Below are positions 17,591 to 26,527 of a DNA stretch of 64,000 nucleotides, piece by piece. Positions within the stretch are counted from its first letter, which is position 1, and the number at the start of each line of letters is the position of its first letter. This DNA comes from Hoylesella loescheii DSM 19665 = JCM 12249 = ATCC 15930 (lineage in GTDB: Bacteria > Bacteroidota > Bacteroidia > Bacteroidales > Bacteroidaceae). The position numbers were made by a program, and so were the translations under genes. The notes under the pieces were generated by a model. That model searched no databases. It saw only the letters and a program-made list of their open reading frames with translations, and was not told where the DNA came from. The DNA is taken from NCBI RefSeq assembly GCF_000378085.1, contig NZ_KB899210.1:496001-560000 (forward strand), written 5' to 3'.

Positions 17591-19108
17591 TTAGTGTTCG
17601 GGCCTAAGCAAGTCGTTTACCGTCTTTACGGGATTGAATGTAGACAAAGGAACCTCTACAAACACGGTGTTCCAGTCGCTCATGGCACCATTCCACAAGC
17701 CAGGAAGTTCCAAAGCTTTCAATTGTTTGCCGTTTTTGCTCTTCGAACTGATAAATCCAGTATTATGGTCAACGAAGTCGGGCAGATGGAAGGCATTGCC
17801 ACGATAGTCTCGGATGCCACAAACGAGGTCCACAGGATTGAAGTGTGTACCTTCTTTAAAAGCTTTTACATATTCGGCATTGTTGCTGTCTATCTGGCTG
17901 CTTTCAAGAATTTGCAGGCTAACAGTTCCGTCATCATTATAAGTAAGGAACGGACCGCCACCTGGTTCACCAACATTTTTCACCATACCACATACACGTA
18001 TGGGTCTGTTTAGTTTTTTCCGCAAGTATTCAACCAAAGCATTGTCGTCAAGTTCACTTACTCCCTCGCGCTTGCAGCATAGCTCCTTTTCTAGGAAATA
18101 CACCATTTCATCAAGTTGTTTACGAGAATAACCACCCTCGTCAAGCATCGAAAGATAGGCGAAAGTTCGTTTTTGCAAATGAACTAGAATACCTCCCAAT
18201 AGTTTTTTGTAGGTTACAGTATCGCCTTTAAGATTGTCGGGCACCACGTTGTCTATGTTCTTGATGAACACGACATCACCCTCCACATCGTTCAAGTTCT
18301 GAATTAAAGCCCCATGACCACCTGGACGGAAAAGCAAAGAGCCGTCTTCGTTTCTAAAAGGCGTATTATCTGGGTTCACGGCAAGCGTATCGGTAGATGG
18401 TTTTTGTTCTGAGAACGAAACATGAAGACGTGTGTTGTAGGCCTTCTCATACTTCTCCACCTTCTCCGCCACTTTGTCTTTGAATAGTTGCAGATGATCG
18501 TGCGACACGGTGAAATGAACGTTTGCCTCGCCATTCGATGCCGCATAGAGCGCTGCCTCTACCAAATGTTCTTCCAAAGGTGTACGCGGTTCGTCCTCGT
18601 AATTGTGGAAAAGTAGCAATCCTTTGGGCAAATTACCATAGTTCAGCCCTTCTTCGCCCAACAGATGCTTAACAATCTCCTTGTAACGACCCGCCTCTTT
18701 CAAGTCGCAAACGCTGCTTTGTGTGTCGGCCTTACAACTTTTGCAAAGCAGTTTCCTAAAAGCAAACAGTCGGGTGTTATCGAAGAATTCTTTTTCAAAT
18801 GCGCTCGTAGGTTCGTCGTAAGGTGCATCGAGAAAGGCAAAGAGATCTTTGAACATCCTACTTGCCGCTCCCGAGGCTGGCACGAACTTCACAACCTTGC
18901 GCCCTTCGGCCTGATAACGTTCCCATTTTGCTAAAAAAGCATCGCGCTCTTTAACAGTTGGTGCCATTATTCCACCATTATCTATTGATGCGGCAGCTTG
19001 CAATTTCAGGTAGGGAAAACCTTTTCGGTGCTGCTCCATCTGATGTTCCACCATCGCCTCGCTTATGCCAAGGCTCTCAATCTGCTGCAAATCTTGTTTT
19101 GTTAACAT
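17591..19108 (-). CDS. DUF4301 family protein
   Basis: 505 residues, soluble, no signal peptide. The sequence (FPYLKLQAAASIDNGGIMAP, KFVPASGAASRMFKDLFAFL, LFRPGGHGALIQNLNDVEGDVVFIKNIDNVVPD) matches the Bacteroidetes DUF4301 family. The stretch PASGAASRMFKDL with RPGGHGAL and IKNIDN resembles the nucleotide-sugar pyrophosphorylase fold (UTP-glucose uridylyltransferase type), so a nucleotidyltransferase-related role is possible; this is an inference. The gene is alone, divergent from the RelA-like gene, with a -7 box 39 bases upstream, and it ends at the shared terminator. Confidence 0.85.
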   Translation of the reverse strand: MLTKQDLQQIESLGISEAMVEHQMEQHRKGFPYLKLQAAASIDNGGIMAPTVKERDAFLAKWERYQAEGRKVVKFVPASGAASRMFKDLFAFLDAPYDEPTSAFEKEFFDNTRLFAFRKLLCKSCKADTQSSVCDLKEAGRYKEIVKHLLGEEGLNYGNLPKGLLLFHNYEDEPRTPLEEHLVEAALYAASNGEANVHFTVSHDHLQLFKDKVAEKVEKYEKAYNTRLHVSFSEQKPSTDTLAVNPDNTPFRNEDGSLLFRPGGHGALIQNLNDVEGDVVFIKNIDNVVPDNLKGDTVTYKKLLGGILVHLQKRTFAYLSMLDEGGYSRKQLDEMVYFLEKELCCKREGVSELDDNALVEYLRKKLNRPIRVCGMVKNVGEPGGGPFLTYNDDGTVSLQILESSQIDSNNAEYVKAFKEGTHFNPVDLVCGIRDYRGNAFHLPDFVDHNTGFISSKSKNGKQLKALELPGLWNGAMSDWNTVFVEVPLSTFNPVKTVNDLLRPEH

Positions 19109-19146
19109 AATATCTAGGTTTTATAATCATTGTGCAAAGCGCTAAA

Positions 19147-19154
19147 CAAATGTA
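19147..19154 (-). promoter_or_regulatory. DUF4301 gene promoter, -7 box
   Basis: Minus-strand TACATTTG matches TAnnTTTG; a CTTG 17 bases upstream may be a weak -33 element. The leader would be about 35 bases. Confidence 0.5.
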
Positions 19155-19196
19155 GCAACTTTTCTGCTAAACAAGAAATTATTGGGCTATTTTTTG

Positions 19197-19204
19197 TAAC
19201 TTTG
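19197..19204 (+). promoter_or_regulatory. relA-like gene promoter, -7 box
   Basis: TAACTTTG, an exact TAnnTTTG match, giving an unusually long leader of about 200 bases before the ATG at 19409. A -33 TTTG is not seen at the right distance. Confidence 0.45.
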
Positions 19205-19408
19205 CAATGAGGGTATGCCATATTAGCACACCTCATATTATATAATAGGCACGGATGGGACAATAAGCAGATACCCATTGCAACACATTGGGGTAACACA
19301 ACTTATATGGAGGTTTTGGAAATGCTGTCAAGCATACCGCCAACAACCAACGAAACTCCCCTTTCTACAATGAATGCCTATAAGGCTAACTAAGTTAAAA
19401 GATAGCGC

Positions 19409-21619
19409 ATGGAAGAAAAACTCGTTTTCACTACAGAAGAAAAAGACACGACAGAAGGCCTCTTGTCTAAGCTGTTGACAAATGACGCCAACGGCTTTCA
19501 AACTGACGATGCAGAGAAATTGCGCCAACACATTGACGAATACATAGTTTCGGGAATGCTGCAACGCAACATTTTCGGTCTCAATCCTATCGTACATGCT
19601 TTGGAAACAGCCGAAATAGCCTTCGACGAAATAGGTTTGAAGCGCGATGCAATAATCGCTATCGTACTATACACGGGTATTGTAGCCGAGCTTAGTGACA
19701 TAACGAAGGTAGAAAAAGACTTTGGCCGAGGCGTTGCACAGATTATACATGGACTGGTTAAGGTGCAAGAGCTCTACAAAAGAACACCCGTGGTAGAGAG
19801 CGAAAATTTTAGAAACTTGCTTATCTCGTTTGCCGAAGACATGCGTGTGATACTCATCATGATTGCCGACCGCGTTAACCTAATGCGACAAGTTCGCGAT
19901 ACAGACAACGAAGAGGCACGATTGGAAGTGGCACAAGAAGCTAGCTACTTGTATGCACCCCTTGCACACAAGCTGGGACTGTACAAGTTAAAGAGCGAAC
20001 TGGAAGATTTGAGCCTGAAATACTTGGAGCACGATGCTTATTACATGATTAAAGATAAGCTGAACGCCACCAAAAAGTCGCGCGACAGCTACATCGAACG
20101 CTTCATAACGCCCATACAACAACGACTGGAAGAGGCAGGATTGCACTTCCACATGAAAGGCAGAACGAAGAGTATACACTCTATTTGGCAAAAGATGAAG
20201 AAGCAAAAGTGCAACTTCGAAGGCATTTACGACCTCTTTGCCATACGTATCATCATCGATTCGCCCATAGATAAGGAGAAGATGCAATGCTGGCAGGCCT
20301 ACTCTATCGTAACAGACATGTACATGCCAAACCCCAAACGTCTGCGCGATTGGCTTAGTGTGCCCAAAAGTAACGGCTACGAAAGTTTGCATATCACGGT
20401 ACTAGGCCCCGAAAACAAATGGGTTGAGGTGCAAATTCGCACCGAACGGATGGACGAAATAGCAGAAAAAGGACTTGCTGCACATTGGCGTTACAAAGGA
20501 ATAAAGGGAGAAAGCGGCATAGACGAATGGCTTTCGAACATCAGGGCTGCGCTAGAGAACAACGACGACTTACAGTTGATGGACCAATTCAAGATGGGAC
20601 TGTACGAGGATGAGGTGTTCGTGTTTACGCCTAAAGGCGAATTGCTCAAGTTTCCCAAAGGTGCCAACATCCTTGACTTTGCCTATCGCATCCATTCGGG
20701 CATAGGAAACAAGTGTGTGGGTGGTAAAATCAACGGCAAAAACGTATCATTCAGAGCCGAATTGAAGTCGGGTGACGAGGTGGAAGTGGTTACCCAGAGC
20801 AACCAAACGCCCAAACAAGAGTGGGTAAACATTGTTAAGACTCCACGGGCGAAAGCCAAAATAAAGCTGGCACTTAAAGACACCATCGCCAAAGATACCG
20901 TCTACGCCAAGGAACTGCTGGAAAGAAGGCTAAAAAACAGGAAAATAGAATTCGAAGAAAGCACCATGATGCACCTCATCAAGCGCATGGGCTTTAAGGT
21001 TGCAACCGACTTCTACAAGCAAATAGCCGACGAAAAGCTTGACGTTAACGAAGTTATCGAAAAGTATGTAGAGGTGCGCGACTATGACCAAAACCTTAAC
21101 GCGCCTCAAATTACTAGGAGTGCAACCGAATTTAGCTATGATAACCCCGACGAAGAGATTGCCCGAAACAACGACGACGTACTGGTTATCGACCGCAATT
21201 TAAAAGGGGTGGACTATTCGCTGGCCAAATGCTGTCAGCCAATATATGGCGACCCTGTGTTTGGTTTCGTTACGGTGAGTGGCGGAATAAAGATACATCG
21301 CACCAGCTGTCCTAACGCCCCAGAGCTACGCAAGCGCTTCGGCTACCGCATTGTAAAAGCCCGTTGGAGCGGAAAGAGCGCAGGACAATATAGCATAACC
21401 ATCAAGGTGGTAGGTAACGACGACCTAGGTATCGTCAACAACATCACAAGTATCATCTCAAAAGAAGAGAAAATCGTGATGCGTTCCATTAATATCGACT
21501 CGCACGACAGCCTATTCGACGGTACCATTGTTGTGCAACTTGAGGACGTTAGCAAGTTGGAGGCACTGATGAAAAAGCTGAGAACCGTTAAAGGCGTTAA
21601 GCAGGTGTCGCGCCTATAA
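19409..21619 (+). CDS. relA: RelA/SpoT family (p)ppGpp synthetase with degenerate hydrolase domain
   Basis: 736 residues, long RSH architecture: N-terminal HD-type domain (about 40-195), synthetase domain (GRTKSIHSIWQKM near 250, PKSNGYESLH near 320, VEVQIRTERMDEIAEKGLAAHWRYK), TGS domain (about 402-465), helical and zinc-finger-like region with a CC pair (KCCQPIYGD), and a C-terminal ACT domain from about 660. In place of the HD-x3-ED motif that hydrolyses (p)ppGpp the protein has YTGIVAE (residues 88-94); H63 is kept. It therefore looks synthesis-only, like proteobacterial RelA, and another RSH elsewhere would have to supply hydrolysis. It is followed by fmt after 134 bases. Confidence 0.92.
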   Translation: MEEKLVFTTEEKDTTEGLLSKLLTNDANGFQTDDAEKLRQHIDEYIVSGMLQRNIFGLNPIVHALETAEIAFDEIGLKRDAIIAIVLYTGIVAELSDITKVEKDFGRGVAQIIHGLVKVQELYKRTPVVESENFRNLLISFAEDMRVILIMIADRVNLMRQVRDTDNEEARLEVAQEASYLYAPLAHKLGLYKLKSELEDLSLKYLEHDAYYMIKDKLNATKKSRDSYIERFITPIQQRLEEAGLHFHMKGRTKSIHSIWQKMKKQKCNFEGIYDLFAIRIIIDSPIDKEKMQCWQAYSIVTDMYMPNPKRLRDWLSVPKSNGYESLHITVLGPENKWVEVQIRTERMDEIAEKGLAAHWRYKGIKGESGIDEWLSNIRAALENNDDLQLMDQFKMGLYEDEVFVFTPKGELLKFPKGANILDFAYRIHSGIGNKCVGGKINGKNVSFRAELKSGDEVEVVTQSNQTPKQEWVNIVKTPRAKAKIKLALKDTIAKDTVYAKELLERRLKNRKIEFEESTMMHLIKRMGFKVATDFYKQIADEKLDVNEVIEKYVEVRDYDQNLNAPQITRSATEFSYDNPDEEIARNNDDVLVIDRNLKGVDYSLAKCCQPIYGDPVFGFVTVSGGIKIHRTSCPNAPELRKRFGYRIVKARWSGKSAGQYSITIKVVGNDDLGIVNNITSIISKEEKIVMRSINIDSHDSLFDGTIVVQLEDVSKLEALMKKLRTVKGVKQVSRL

Positions 21620-21753
21620 GGATAAACTTCAGTATCAACACAATGGGAGCGAACAACAAGCACACACTTCACAGGTCATCAACATTGTGCTAACAAAGCC
21701 CGCCAGAATGTCTGCTCGCCCCCTTTTCAATGAACAAAGTACAAAACAATAGA

Positions 21754-22737
21754 ATGAACAAACAAGATCTAAGAATAATTTTCATGGGCACGCCCGAGTT
21801 TGCCGTACCATCGCTTAAACTGCTTGTAGAAGGCGGTTACAACGTGGTGGCCGTGGTTACACAACCCGATAAACCCGTGGGCAGACATGGTTCTACGCTT
21901 CAAGCACCACCTGTTAAGCAATATGCATTATCCAAATCGATACCCGTATTACAACCCGAGCGCATGAAAGACGAGAGTTTTCTATCCCAACTCCACGCTT
22001 TCAATGCTCATTTGCAAGTGGTTGTGGCCTTTCGTATGCTTCCCAAGCAGGTTTGGAACCTGCCACCCTTCGGCACTTTCAATGTACACGCAGCCCTACT
22101 ACCCCAATATCGCGGAGCTGCCCCCATCAACTGGACCGTCATTAACGGCGAAACAGAAACGGGTGTTACCACTTTTTTTCTCGACGAAGACATTGACACG
22201 GGTCGTATCATCGATCATAAACGTCTTGCTATACCCGATGATGCCAACGTAGAATGGGTGTACGACCACCTAATGAACCTTGGTGCAGAGCTGTGTATCG
22301 AGACTGTGGACCATATTTTGCAGAACGACGGTAAGGTGGAGACCACAGAACAACCCCAAAACCAGCCCTTGAAACATGCCCCGAAAATATTTAAGGAAAC
22401 TTGCCAAATTGATTGGAACCAACCTGCAAAGCGTATCTACGACTTTATTCGCGGGCTAAGCCCCTACCCTGGCGCATGGACTGAGATACAAAAAGAGGGA
22501 ACTGATGCAGACAATAAGCCCCAAGTGCTAAAGATTTTCAGTACAACAAAAACTCAAATGCCTACAAACGCACAACCGGGAACATTCGTTGTAGAGGGCA
22601 ATCGCCTGTTTGTAAACACAGCCGACAACCTACTTGAGTTACAGGAAATACAGCTAGCGGGGAAAAAGCGCATGGCTAGTCGCGACTTTCTCAATGGCAC
22701 TCGCGATGCAAACCTTTATCACGCCATCAGCAAATGA
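21754..22737 (+). CDS. fmt: Methionyl-tRNA formyltransferase
   Basis: 327 residues from the ATG at 21754; an in-frame ATG at 21730 would add eight residues, but the family usually starts just before the LRIIFMGTPEFAVPS strand. The N-terminal formyltransferase domain has HAALLPQYRGAAPINW near 111, the 10-formyl-THF site, and the ETGVTTFFLDEDIDTG loop, then the C-terminal OB-like domain (AGKKRMASRDFLNG) that binds tRNA. Fmt formylates initiator Met-tRNA. It is downstream of the relA-like gene and upstream of the tsaC-like gene, all plus strand. Confidence 0.95.
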   Translation: MNKQDLRIIFMGTPEFAVPSLKLLVEGGYNVVAVVTQPDKPVGRHGSTLQAPPVKQYALSKSIPVLQPERMKDESFLSQLHAFNAHLQVVVAFRMLPKQVWNLPPFGTFNVHAALLPQYRGAAPINWTVINGETETGVTTFFLDEDIDTGRIIDHKRLAIPDDANVEWVYDHLMNLGAELCIETVDHILQNDGKVETTEQPQNQPLKHAPKIFKETCQIDWNQPAKRIYDFIRGLSPYPGAWTEIQKEGTDADNKPQVLKIFSTTKTQMPTNAQPGTFVVEGNRLFVNTADNLLELQEIQLAGKKRMASRDFLNGTRDANLYHAISK

Positions 22738-22793
22738 ACATGGCGCACCGCGTTGCGACAACTAAATAAAAGGCCTTTTACTTGGGCTTAACA

Positions 22794-22812
22794 TATTTTT
22801 GTTATATATTTG
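22794..22812 (+). promoter_or_regulatory. Tandem -7 boxes before the tsaC-like gene
   Basis: TATTTTTG (22794-22801) and TATATTTG (22805-22812) both match TAnnTTTG. CTTG at 22781-22784 lies 20 bases before the second one. Either could drive the tsaC-like and ClC genes. Confidence 0.5.
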
Positions 22813-22839
22813 CAAGTTGAACAGTAGAAAAACATCATC

Positions 22840-23409
22840 ATGACAAGAGAAGAAGACATCAAGAAAGCCGTTGAAGTGTTGAGAAAAGGCGGCGTTATAC
22901 TCTACCCCACAGATACTATTTGGGGTATCGGATGCGACGCAACCAATGCCGAAGCGGTGGCCAAGGTGTACCAAATAAAACAGCGCGATGACTCCAAGGC
23001 AATGATATGCCTTGTAGATTCGGCCATGCGCATGCAACGATATGTTAGAAACGTGCCCAATGTAGCATGGGATTTGGTGGAGCTTGCAACCAAACCCACA
23101 ACGCTAATATTAGACGATGCCGTTAACCTAGCACCCAATCTCATAGCCGAAGACGGGTCGGTAGCTCTGCGGGTAACGACCGAACCTTTCTCAAAAGAAC
23201 TGTGTTACCGCTTCCAGAAGGCTTTGGTTAGTACCAGTGCCAACATTAGCGGAGAGCCTGCAGCTGCAAATTACAAAGATATTAGTGAAGAATTGCTCAA
23301 CGCCGTTGACTACGTGTGTTGGTCAAGACGACAAGAACACAAGCCACATACGCCTAGCAGCATCATCAAGCTGAACAAAGATGGTGAAGTAACCGTGATA
23401 CGCAAGTAA
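22840..23409 (+). CDS. L-threonylcarbamoyladenylate synthase (TsaC/Sua5/YwlC family)
   Basis: 189 residues, the short TsaC-like form with only the YrdC domain. Motifs: GGVILYPTDTIWGIGCDA, KQRDDSKAM (basic residues for ATP and carbonate) and STSANISGE near 140. It makes the threonylcarbamoyl-AMP used with TsaD to build t6A37 on ANN-decoding tRNAs, an essential modification. It stands alone from tsaB/D/E. It shares tRNA-related company with fmt upstream, is followed 38 bases later by the ClC gene, and has its own promoter candidate. Confidence 0.93.
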   Translation: MTREEDIKKAVEVLRKGGVILYPTDTIWGIGCDATNAEAVAKVYQIKQRDDSKAMICLVDSAMRMQRYVRNVPNVAWDLVELATKPTTLILDDAVNLAPNLIAEDGSVALRVTTEPFSKELCYRFQKALVSTSANISGEPAAANYKDISEELLNAVDYVCWSRRQEHKPHTPSSIIKLNKDGEVTVIRK

Positions 23410-23447
23410 CCCCGACACGCTTAGAACGACACAGACAAGCCTAAGAA

Positions 23448-25253
23448 ATGGATACGACAATAGAGATTGAAGATAAAACGCTGACTGGCAGGTTTATTAA
23501 ATGGCGCGACGAACACCTTTCTACAAGGCAGTTCACACTCATCCTTTCGTTCTTCGTAGGGTTTTTCGCAGCTATTGCAGCCTATTCCCTACACTGGATT
23601 ATCAAGCAAATACAAATGCTTCTCACCGAAGGGTTCACCATTTCTTCTATCAACTGGCTGTATCTTGTCTTTCCTGTTGTGGGCATCTATCTTACATCTC
23701 TCTTCATCAGGCATGTCGTTAAAGATAATATCTCGCACGGAATTACCCGTGTGCTATACGCCATCTCCACCAAACGAGCCCGTTTGAAAGGGCATAATTG
23801 TTGGTCATCGGTTATTGCATCGGCCATCACCATTGGCTTCGGTGGCTCGGTAGGAGCAGAAGCGCCCATAGTACTAACGGGTTCGGCCATTGGTTCTAAC
23901 CTCGGACAGCTGTTCAAGCTTGATAATCGCACCATGATTTTGCTTGTTGGTTGCGGTGCATCGGCTGCCATTGCAGGCATTTATAAGGCTCCCATTGCAG
24001 GTTTGGTGTTCACCTTAGAGGTGTTGATGGTAGACCTCACCATGGCCTCTCTTCTGCCTATACTCATCGCTTGCGTAACAGCCACATGCTTTACCTACAT
24101 CTTTGTGGGTACCGAATCTATGTTCACGTTTCACCTTGATGGTGAATGGATGATAGAACGTGTGCCAGCAAGCGTGCTGTTTGGCATCTTCTGCGGTATG
24201 ATTAGCCTTTACTTCATGCGTACGATGACAGCTTGCGAAAACATGTTTGGCAAGATGAAGAAACGCCCGTACCAACGATTGATTGTGGGCGGTATTATTC
24301 TTAGTTCACTCATTTTCCTTTTCCCATCACTATATGGCGAGGGATTGAGTTCGGTTAACACCCTACTCAACGGCAATACAGAAGCCGATTGGGGACAAAT
24401 ACTTAACAATTCGCTGTTCTATGGTCACGACAACCTACTGGTTGTGTATGTGGGGCTAGTGCTTTTTACCAAAGTTTTTGCAACGTCGGCTACCAATGGC
24501 AGTGGCGGATGTGGCGGAACGTTTGCTCCTTCGCTATTTATCGGTGGATTTGGAGGCTTTTTCTTCGCTCGTTTGTGGAACATGTATAACATCGGCATTT
24601 ACATTCCTGAGAAGAATTTCACACTTCTTGGTATGGCTGGCGTAATGACTGCCGTGATGCATGCACCGCTTACAGGAATCTTTCTCATAGCCGAGATAAC
24701 TGGTGGCTACCAGCTGTTGCTGCCATTGATGATTGTTTGCATCAGTTCTTACCTCACCATCAACATCTTCGAGCCACATAGCATCTACAGCATGCGCCTT
24801 GCACGCGAAGGAAAACTTATCACCCACCACACAGATAAATCCATCCTCACCCTTATGAGTATGGAAAGCATCATCGATAAAAACTATATCGCCGTTAATC
24901 CCGAAATGCCTTTGGGCAAGCTAGTGTATGCAATCAGCCGCAGCCACACCAGCTTTATCCCAGTGTTAGACCATGCAGGACGGCTTATTGGTGAAATAGA
25001 CGTAACCAAAATACGGCATATCATGTTCCGCACAGAACTATATCAGAAGTTTAGTGTGGCGCAAATAATGATTCCTACTCCTACCGTGCTTGGCCGAAAC
25101 GACCCAATGGAAGAGGTGATGAACAAATTCGACAAGACAGACGCTACCTATCTGCCTGTTGTTGACGCCAACAACGAGCTGCAGGGCTTTATCTCGCGCA
25201 CACGCATGTATGCCATGTACCGCAAGATGGTGGCCGACTTCTCTACCGAATAG
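23448..25253 (+). CDS. ClC family chloride channel/antiporter with CBS domains
   Basis: 601 residues. The first 440 residues hold the ClC fold, with about 10-12 membrane helices; filter motifs include GSVGAEAPIV (132-141), with the gating glutamate at 138, and GGCGGTFAPSLFIGG. The C-terminal part (about 465-595) is a pair of CBS domains that bind adenine nucleotides and gate many ClC proteins. Motif I reads G-A-E-A-P rather than the usual G-K/R-E-G-P, but the gating glutamate stays. Channel or Cl-/H+ antiporter cannot be decided by eye. It is the last gene of a plus-strand run and converges on an MFS gene. Confidence 0.9.
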   Translation: MDTTIEIEDKTLTGRFIKWRDEHLSTRQFTLILSFFVGFFAAIAAYSLHWIIKQIQMLLTEGFTISSINWLYLVFPVVGIYLTSLFIRHVVKDNISHGITRVLYAISTKRARLKGHNCWSSVIASAITIGFGGSVGAEAPIVLTGSAIGSNLGQLFKLDNRTMILLVGCGASAAIAGIYKAPIAGLVFTLEVLMVDLTMASLLPILIACVTATCFTYIFVGTESMFTFHLDGEWMIERVPASVLFGIFCGMISLYFMRTMTACENMFGKMKKRPYQRLIVGGIILSSLIFLFPSLYGEGLSSVNTLLNGNTEADWGQILNNSLFYGHDNLLVVYVGLVLFTKVFATSATNGSGGCGGTFAPSLFIGGFGGFFFARLWNMYNIGIYIPEKNFTLLGMAGVMTAVMHAPLTGIFLIAEITGGYQLLLPLMIVCISSYLTINIFEPHSIYSMRLAREGKLITHHTDKSILTLMSMESIIDKNYIAVNPEMPLGKLVYAISRSHTSFIPVLDHAGRLIGEIDVTKIRHIMFRTELYQKFSVAQIMIPTPTVLGRNDPMEEVMNKFDKTDATYLPVVDANNELQGFISRTRMYAMYRKMVADFSTE

Positions 25254-25511
25254 CAGTAAAAAATCGCTCCTTGTGTACTTCAACATAACAAAAGCATGCC
25301 TTTAAACAACTTATCTCCCTGGAGCCTCTGTCGTCGGCTACCATCGCGATTGTTGTTTATAAATCTTGTGTTTCACATCACTATAAAGGCATAACAAATT
25401 TTGCTATTTACCGAAATCACAAGCACTTTTAATTCGTCAAATTGACATTAAATAAATTCCATTCATCCCTTAATTTCCCGGCAACGTTAAATACAGTAAT
25501 TAATCTTTACA

Positions 25512-25583
25512 TATTAACATTGTATTTCCACACTATTCTAGAAGATTTTTCAGCATTAAGCGGTAAAAACACATCATCACAAC
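25512..25583 (-). repeat. Decayed copy of the 128-bp element
   Basis: AACATTGTATTTCCA, then A/T-rich sequence, then TTAAGCGGTAAAAACACATC follows the order of the element at 25809-25870 (AACATTGTTCCA ... TTAGCGGTAACACGTCATC) with small indels. The 22-bp phasing is lost. It lies about 200 bases from the intact copy, in the same orientation. Confidence 0.4.
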
Positions 25584-25730
25584 TTTCTTTTCTTATCTCG
25601 CCGCACCCCACTTCACACCCCATCGACCCAGTTTTACCAACTCCCGATTTTACCAAACGGGAATGCAACGTTATTTTCACGCCTCCAAATTTACAAATCA
25701 ACCAACTGCATAACATCATTGTTTGCAGCA

Positions 25731-25858
25731 CATTATTAGTTTAGTTGCCGTGTTTTTTGTAAGATGGACACCTATTCCATATAAGCTGGAACATTGTTCC
25801 ATGTCAACTGGAACATTGTTCCATATCATCCGGAACAAGATTCCACCTTAGCGGTAAC
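25731..25858 (-). repeat. 128-bp intergenic element with four phased 22-bp palindromic units (copy 2, inverted)
   Basis: Units start at 25765, 25787, 25809 and 25831 on the plus strand, exactly 22 bp apart; the two central ones are perfect TGGAAC-ATT-GTTCCA palindromes. Read on the minus strand, GTTACCGCTAAG precedes the first unit by 13 bp and CTAATAATG begins 40 bp after the start of the last, the same distances as in copy 3. It sits between the convergent ClC and MFS genes. Confidence 0.82.
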
Positions 25859-26432
25859 ACGTCATCATACCTTAAAACGCAACAAAAGAAGTGGGAAATC
25901 GTCAAGTAAAACCATAAAAAACAGAAAACACGAGGTGATCAACCGCCAATTTAAAATGAATACCTAGAATGCTCAATTCTAGTATTAAAACATGCCTAAA
26001 CACCCTTAAAAGTCTATCGCTTAGTTGGATATAATAGCATAAGTCATATTATATCAACCTATTATAAACTTTCACAACAATCGACTAAATGCAAGCCAAT
26101 GGCGCATTTGTGAATTCGACTGGCACTCACAATGTTAAAAATTGGTGTAAAATATTTACAATACAAGAGAAAAGTACTCACTAGAAATCTCTTCTGGGCC
26201 ACACATGCTAGCCTACAACCAAAGGCACTTACATTTTATATGTCTAGTTATAAGGGTGAAACCTCTTATTATATGATTTCGTATTCGGGATATTATCTAA
26301 AATATTGGTGATCTCACTACTACTTTCTAACTTTATAATCTGAAAACGAAACTTACAAGCATGTATCGTGATAATTACCACTAACTAAGTTACTGAAAGA
26401 TTCTGTGTATTACATATACACTACAAATAATA

Positions 26433-26466
26433 GATGGCTCAACTCCATGTGAGGAGTTAAGCCATC
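26433..26466 (-). terminator. MFS gene terminator hairpin
   Basis: A 14-position stem with one C-A mismatch, arms GATGGCTCAACTCC and GGAGTTAAGCCATC, 6-base loop. On the minus strand it is followed by CTATTATTTG. It lies 62 bases past the stop of the MFS gene. Confidence 0.75.
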
Positions 26467-26527
26467 CATTATACGTATGAGTAAACAATGCTTCACATGC
26501 CAGCAAGCATGTTGCAGTTATGTTAGC

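Larger units (their letters stand above)
19109..19408. other. Divergent promoter region of DUF4301 and relA-like genes
   Basis: 300 bases. It contains -7 boxes for both directions and a 28-codon open frame just before relA (19307-19393). No RNA gene is evident. Confidence 0.6.
25254..26527. other. 1.27-kb convergent intergenic region
   Basis: The longest gene-free stretch in the window, clearly more A/T-rich than its neighbours. It carries repeat copy 2 (25731-25858), a decayed look-alike of it (about 25512-25583), and the MFS terminator hairpin (26433-26466). A 100-codon TTG-started frame at 25442-25744 overlaps both repeats and has no recognisable features. The rest (about 25870-26430) shows nothing recognisable. 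Confidence 0.7.

Noticed and set aside
25442..25744. 100-codon frame started by TTG
   Set aside because: Overlaps repeat material, is A/T-rich with low-complexity composition, has no homology I recognise and no promoter placed for it.
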